A DNA stretch of 64,000 bases from NCBI GenBank assembly GCA_037179385.1, contig CM074187.1, forward strand, positions 50,316,879 to 50,380,878. Reading direction: 5' to 3'. The notes below the pieces were generated by a model. It had not been told where the DNA came from, ran no database searches, and was given only the letters and a program-made list of their open reading frames with translations. The first letter of the stretch is position 1; each line of letters starts with the position of its first letter. The DNA comes from Holothuria scabra. Lineage: Eukaryota; Echinodermata; Holothuroidea; Aspidochirotida; Holothuriidae. Positions 58,201 through 64,000 of the stretch are shown here, piece by piece. The position numbers were made by a program, and so were the translations under genes.

Positions 58201-61200
58201 GTGAGATTCTTTGGAATTTTTCACTTTCTTAGAGAAAGGTAGCTGTAAATAAGTGAGTTTGCCAATTCATTACACCATGAGATTGTAAGGGAACAGGGTG
58301 GAGAAACACAGACAGAGCCTGGCTTGTAGTAAACTGCTTCCGCTTGTTTTGAGATGACACAACCTAACTGTATGGAAAAACAGGTTTTAGCCCTGTAGTC
58401 CCTACTGTACAGCAGATTAACATGTACAGTTTTCCTTAAAAAAGGAAATTTAGTTACATTTGACACCTCATAGTTTAGATGGATTAAGAAAGAGTTTTTC
58501 CATGAATTTGTCAAGTAATGGAATATGTGTTGTAGGGGCAGAAACATTTTATTCACCAGTGACTATTTGAAGGATGTGTGCGTATGCAAAGCCCCCAAGT
58601 CGAATTACCAAGCTTGCTTATTTACAAATGTACAGTATTGTATTTAACATGCAATATGTATTTCTGCAATTGTCTTAACTAGTATGTAAGTCACTGTTTG
58701 AGTCATGCATGAATATTTATCAGAATATATTGTGGTAACTTGAAACACTGAGTATGGATACTAATTTCTAGTTTTCTTTCCAGATGCATTCTTCCAGACA
58801 TTGAGACTACTTTGTTGCTGTTTAGGTACCTGTGGTTGTCCTGGGTCATGGCTCATTTGGGGGGACTCCCATGGAGAAGTCAGCAGTCCAGAAATGAGGT
58901 GAGTCCAAAAGAAGCAAATCTGGTTTTAGTGTCTTTTGATTTTTGGCATGTTTTCAACTGAGTGTGTCTGTTAAATTGTCGTACCTTTTTCTCCAACCCA
59001 CATAGCAGTTGTTGGGCAAGATCAATTTAAACCCACAGGTACTATACTTGGGACACAGAGGGAGGAGACTGTGATGAAGATCTTCAGGATTTTAAGAGGA
59101 GGAGGAGATGTATGATGTGTTCAAGAAAGAGTGCCTAGGAGCGAATGCAAGTTTTGCTGTTTACAGTGGTGTATACTTGCTTGAGTCTTGGGACTCGGAT
59201 TTGAGTCATAGCTCACGTGAAGTGAGTCCTGACTGACAGTTGTCTGAGTTGACTTGCAACTTGACTCTGAGACTTCACTTACTTTGAAGAGATGACTTGT
59301 TTTAAGTAAAAGTTGTAAGGTGAAGAAATGACTCAAAAACAAAGGGGCAAAAAAGCCAAGTTGAACCAACTTGAAGATAGTTCCTGAGTAAAAAATCTTG
59401 TCAGCTGTGAACAGTGGTGGACTGTTACTATTGAATTTTGCAAAATGATTTTGAAAATTCAGAAAATGCAGTAAATACTGGCAAATAGTATGTGACTTGA
59501 CTTGGGCTTGCACTAAATGAACTTTGTCCTGGTTTTTGAAACTTTGGAAGTATACCAAATGTCAAATGACTTATATTGGACTTGCTACTTGCCAGTTTGG
59601 TGCCACATTGCACTTAAGATGACTCAAGTTCCAGCTGATTGTATGACTGGAGACTCTGTTTTGGACTTGCAAGAAATGACTTGGTCCAGATGTCTTGTCG
59701 TTTTTGGGAAAACAAATTTAACTTTGAATTGACGTTCGTTTTGTGCATGTTTCTTGCATACTTAGGCTGTATATGATCAGCCTTGTATGGTGCAGTCATA
59801 ACCCTCTGTACATTATGAATTATATTTAGCTTGATACAGCTGTCAAAGATATTAATATTCAGAAAATTTCCTGATTTCAGAAGAGTCAAAACTGTGAGCA
59901 AAATATATTTTGTTGGACAAAAGTTGTGTTCTCTGTGGTTGAAATGACCAAGGGTGGGCAAATTCATAGGTTATACAGAATTTTTCTGCAATACATAAAT
60001 ATAGTTTTACCTCATTATAAGCTAACTTAATCAGAAATAGATGCCACCATTACAAGTAGGCCTTCTCCTTTTCTCAAATGGGAACTCTCCTCTTGGCTCA
60101 CGGTTGTGGATGTTGTTCAGGAAATGGACCTCTACTCGACTAAGATCTCTGGTTCTTCTTCATAGAATTTATGAGCAGATATCTTTTGGTACACAGTTTG
60201 AGTTGAAACAGGTGCTGGTAAATTTGCATCATTCACTTCACAGGTATATACTTACCCCTAGCTACATCTACTTCACATTTTTCTTGCACTTTGCGTACTG
60301 CTCTTGAGACGTTCTGACACTGTGACCCCTATTCTGCCATGTTTAAGTACTGTACATGCTCAGTCTCAAGCTCTTCTGCAACGAAGTTGTGTATTCAGAA
60401 GTTGATCTTTCAATTGGGTTTATATTAAGTAATTGTCATGCACTAATCTGAAGTCCCCTTCATGAGTGTGTGGAAGGTTTTGTGGGAGTGTGGGATTTTG
60501 TGTGGACATAAGTGACATTAAGTGCCCCTCATTGTAGTAATCAAATACTAGCACCTCAACCTTTTTGTTCTTTTTCCAGTAAGTCCTGCACCTCTCGGTA
60601 GCAGGACTTGATCCTGCAACTCATCGTAGCAGGATGTTCAACTCCGGGGATGATCGTTCTGTATTTTGGGGGGCTTGCTCATTTCAGGTGAGGAGTATGA
60701 TGATGTATGTTGCATTTTCAATATGAGTAATCAATACTTGGTTTTAATGGTTGAAAAGGTATTCTCTGAATTATTTCTGAGGAAACAAGTAAAATTTCCT
60801 TCCAGATGCTTAAATTTCCTGGCAAGCCTCCCAGCTTTTTCCACCTATGAAGATATTTATGACCTTCCGAATTCAGGACTTGCAAGTTACAACATTGTTC
60901 TACATGTACCCCCACCCTTTTTCCTTCCGTTCAGGAAAAATTGTAATACAAGTCACCTTTTGAACTGGAATCTTGATAAGACAGGTGTTTGCTGAGATTT
61001 GCATTCAAACAAAAGTAACCTTTGTAAAGAAAATTTTTCTCCAAGTCAGGCTCATTTATAATGAGTTTCAACTTTCTATTGCATGAAGTATTATTGTAAA
61101 TAGAACGATCTTGAAAGATAAATGATAATTACAGTATAAGAAAGAAAATGGGAGAACAAATATGTGGGGATGTATTGCATACTTTTGGCCAATCTTGACT

Positions 61201-63280
61201 CTACTAAGTGCTACATATGTTGGTTGGGGTCACTCTTTGCCATGCTGGTTCTCATTTCAATTGATGCTCCACTGTTTGTTAATAGTGCCTGTACTGTAAC
61301 CTCTAAGGCAGCCCCTTTAAGATAGCCTCTTTAAGTAAGAGTCAAATTATTTGCTATGAAATACTCAGGATTTTTTAAAACTTTTCGTTCCTTTTCAGGA
61401 TCTGCTGGTTCCACTTCCCAATATTTCCTTTGCCCAACCCTACTGATCACAGTAGCAACATTATCTTACTTGAGCTGGAAAAATGCATCTGGTTTTGTGT
61501 GTCAGACAAATATTAAGAGAGCTCCAGCCTACCCAGACTTGATTTGTAGCAAACAGTGGGTTGGCATCATGATGTTGGAAAGGCAGAAGTGATGAGGTTG
61601 GGATTTGGGAGATGACCTCTAGAGACTGTTTTTATTCTCTGCAGAGAAATGGTAGGGGTCAAACATCTATTTTTCAAAACTGACAACAGTTTCTAGTCTG
61701 CTTATTCCAGAATGATACCATTGTGGGACCAAATAATATGGACAAGTTTAAATAGCAGCAGAGAGAATAAGCTCGCAATGGAGAAATTACCTGGCTAAAT
61801 CATTTCACACATTGCTTTTAGTTGGTAAAAGAGTCAATTATATTGGGAAGTTAAAAGCCAAAGTTTTAGTTCAATTTACATATTTGTGGACAGTTCGTAC
61901 AAAAAAAAAAAGTCATCCTGAATTTGTTCCATTAGATAGCGATTAATGGTCACCTGTCTTTCTAAGATAGACTACATCTTTTACTTTAAGATTTGCTGGA
62001 AGGAATTCTTTGTTGGAAGAACAAAATATGACAAAACTAAAAGCATAGCTCTTTTCAAAAAATAACAAACATTTAAATATGCCAATTTCACCCCAAATTC
62101 CCAGTGTGTTCCTTGTGCCTCTGTTTGTAAGATCCAAAATGAAAATGTGCTAAATGATTATTTGCACTAATTACTTGTGTTGTAGTTGAGGCCAGCCTCA
62201 AACAGAGGCATTTTACGCTACATGTATATTTATGCTTAAATGGAGGCTGAAAAGCCCAAGGATGGTCTTGACTTAACACTGTAAATTGCTGTTTATGTGA
62301 TGCAATGGATTTCAGTGAATGTTTCCTTCAGTTTAAATGTAAATTAATTGCCATCATTGTTTAAAGGCAATCATCCATAGAGAGAATTATTAAACTGATT
62401 TTTTTTTGTGTTTATTTTCTTAAGGTGGTGTTGGTGTGGCTATAAGGGGAGGATGGAGGCCACACTTTAGGATAAATTTCATTCTTTGAATAATTTTATG
62501 TACACTTAAGCATATAAAGGGTAAAGCAAGGTATAGGGATAACACAGAAAATTCTGGCCAGCAGACTCAATTTTCTCTGGTCTCTGAAGAGCTGTACTAA
62601 AACCTTGTCACTCAAACTTTACAGGAAACTGTACTGTTTCCATTATGTGTGTCAGTAATGATCAAAGATTGTATCCAGGCATTGTCATAGTGGGACCGGT
62701 TTTACCAGAATTTTTTGAATAGGTGGTGGAAAGAACAGAAATCATGAGAAATGTAAAATATACAGCATTTTATTTTTAGCAGGAACATTTTTCCTTAGAT
62801 TCCAGTTATGGGCAGAAATAGTGGGACGTAGTTCATTTAAAGCAAAATATAAGAATGAATATAAATACTACATTTGTAAGCCAGTTTTGTATCCTTGCGA
62901 ATTAAGAATTGACAATTGGAGAATGTTTGGAGCTTGTTTGATGAAGGGAATGTATTCAGAAACTAGCTGGAAGGTATTCTACTGGTTTAATTAGAATATT
63001 TGTGAAAAATTTCTGTTTTGACAAACTGACAATAATACACACTTTGAGTAAACAACTTGGTTTTCTGGGGTTGGTCAATTGCTCATGACAGTGTGAACAT
63101 TTCAGGATACCGTGTTTTTTAGGGATCGGGAAAATATGTTAGTTTCCTAGCATTATTTCACACTTATACTAAAGATGTAAACAAAAATTAATATTGGCCT
63201 CTTTTGTTGCAGTTTATTTAACCTCTTATTATGTTATAGAAATTTTGATTTCAGGTTATCATCTTTTGACTTATATTACT
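58200..63280. other. 5 kb AT-rich stretch, no gene seen
   Basis: Open frames are short and shared between strands. Around 59170-59720 there is a region with repeated 'GACTTGxxACTT'-type words (ACTTGACT, GACTTGC), suggesting a diffuse low-complexity repeat. No RNA gene or transposon termini are recognised. Confidence 0.45.
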
Positions 63281-63287
63281 TCTAACG

Positions 63288-63697
63288 CAGTGCTTCTCAA
63301 CCAGGGTCCAAGTGCACCCCCAGGGGGGAATTCAAAATGCTCCGGGGTGAAATTTGGAAATTGGGGAATTGGGGGTGAATTATACACAAAGGGGGGAATT
63401 TTGTGAATAGGGGAAAATTTGCATGAATTGAGTTTTCATACTCAGAATTGAAAACTCATAGGTTCATCTGACCGGTAGCCATCAGTCAGAATATAGCGTG
63501 TATAACTGTACATAGTTGGTGTTTAGAGAGGTATTCTAAACGTCAGCTCTCTAGTTGTATGAATGGATGGTTACGGATGGCAATGATCGTCTACGAATCT
63601 AGTTTTTAGAAATTTGATGTTTTATATTACTAGGGGTGAATGGCGGAAAAAAATTTTCCCAAGTGGGGAAGTGGATCATAAAGGTTGACAAGCACTG
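63288..63697. mobile_element. hAT-like MITE, 410 bp
   Basis: The left end is CAGTGCTTCTCAACCAGGG. The right end, read on the minus strand, is CAGTGCTTGTCAACCTTTA. The octamers TTCTAACG (63280-63287) and TTCTAACC (63698-63705) match at 7 of 8 positions. CAGTGnTTCTCAACC termini are characteristic of hAT-derived repeats in many animals. The interior has 'GGGGGAATTC' and 'TGGGGAATTGGGGG' blocks and no coding capacity. Confidence 0.78.
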
Positions 63698-63712
63698 TTC
63701 TAACCTGTTATT

Positions 63713-64000
63713 TTAATGGACTAATTCTCTCAACCCCAAAATATAATTTTTGTAGTAGTCCATAGAAATTCTCAATTGGCACAGCTCTTGGATGGACAGC
63801 TAGTGCAATAAATGTAGAGTACTAAAGCTCACATTACACAACATGTACTGCACTGAAAGTGTTTAGCCACTGAGCTGCAACTGCACAAAAAAAAAAAAAA
63901 CTGTTGCCAGCTTGACTTGAACCAAGTGGTTGGCAACAGGGCAGTAAAACTCCATCTAACCAACTACACATTGGGGTCTTGTATACTCACACTGAAGCAG
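63713..64000 (+). repeat. MITE family A with nested SINE fragment, cut by window end
   Basis: It begins TTAATGGACTAATTCTCTCA, has the landmark GTAGTAGTCCATAGAAATTC, and carries at about 63875-63966 an inserted piece with an A-run, 'CTTGACTTGAACCA' and 'AAACTCCATCTAACCAACT', which is the 3' half of the SINE at 25507-25740. MITE sequence resumes at 'GGGGTCTTGTATACTCAC' and runs off the window. Confidence 0.6.

Overview
The window is animal nuclear DNA: AT-rich, intron-bearing and repeat-dense. It carries two protein-coding genes, both on the + strand. The exact species cannot be read from it. The CREBZF-type bZIP gene, BEL/Pao and non-LTR retroelements, many hAT-like mini-elements and the AGGTCA-rich tandem repeats together suggest a marine invertebrate, perhaps a deuterostome such as an echinoderm. 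That placement is inference, not proof.

Layout. 1-24,000: no convincing host gene. This part holds transposon remains: a 2.4 kb hAT-like element with a perfect 8-bp target duplication (6629-9067), a foldback element (4405-4612), a broken non-LTR reverse transcriptase on the minus strand (11930-13560), a hAT-like element at 16060-16994, a perfect 42-bp palindrome (17989-18030), and a hAT-like element built from TAATCG motifs (23101-24163). 24,296-43,565: a ten-coding-exon gene for a D-isomer 2-hydroxyacid dehydrogenase. All its introns are GT-AG, and the exons sum to exactly 340 codons plus stop. Its introns carry a 45-bp minisatellite with a 487-bp higher-order period, a 145-bp tandem array with nine nuclear-receptor-type direct repeats, several TTAA-ended MITEs, tRNA-type SINEs, and a U2 snRNA fragment.

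43,565-53,201: intergenic repeats, including an inverted, nested copy of the 6.6-9.1 kb element, then an internally scrambled BEL/Pao LTR retrotransposon (46895-53196). The BEL element is bounded by a 5-bp target duplication, but its gag-protease part is inverted, its integrase end is present twice as inverted 1-kb arms, most of its reverse transcriptase is missing, and its 5' LTR is replaced by a perfect 86-bp hairpin. 53,202-58,000: probable promoter region and the CREBZF (Zhangfei)-like transcription factor gene, whose coding part is in one exon (55980-56975). 58,000-64,000: long AT-rich non-coding DNA with a hAT-like MITE (63288-63697) and a nested MITE/SINE at the edge.

The two host genes are not obviously linked in function: one is a cytosolic-type oxidoreductase and the other a nuclear bZIP regulator. 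The most unusual object is the rearranged BEL/Pao element. Three of its internal breakpoints share one 13-14 bp sequence, and one adjoins a mature-tRNA-like 3' end that includes CCA.
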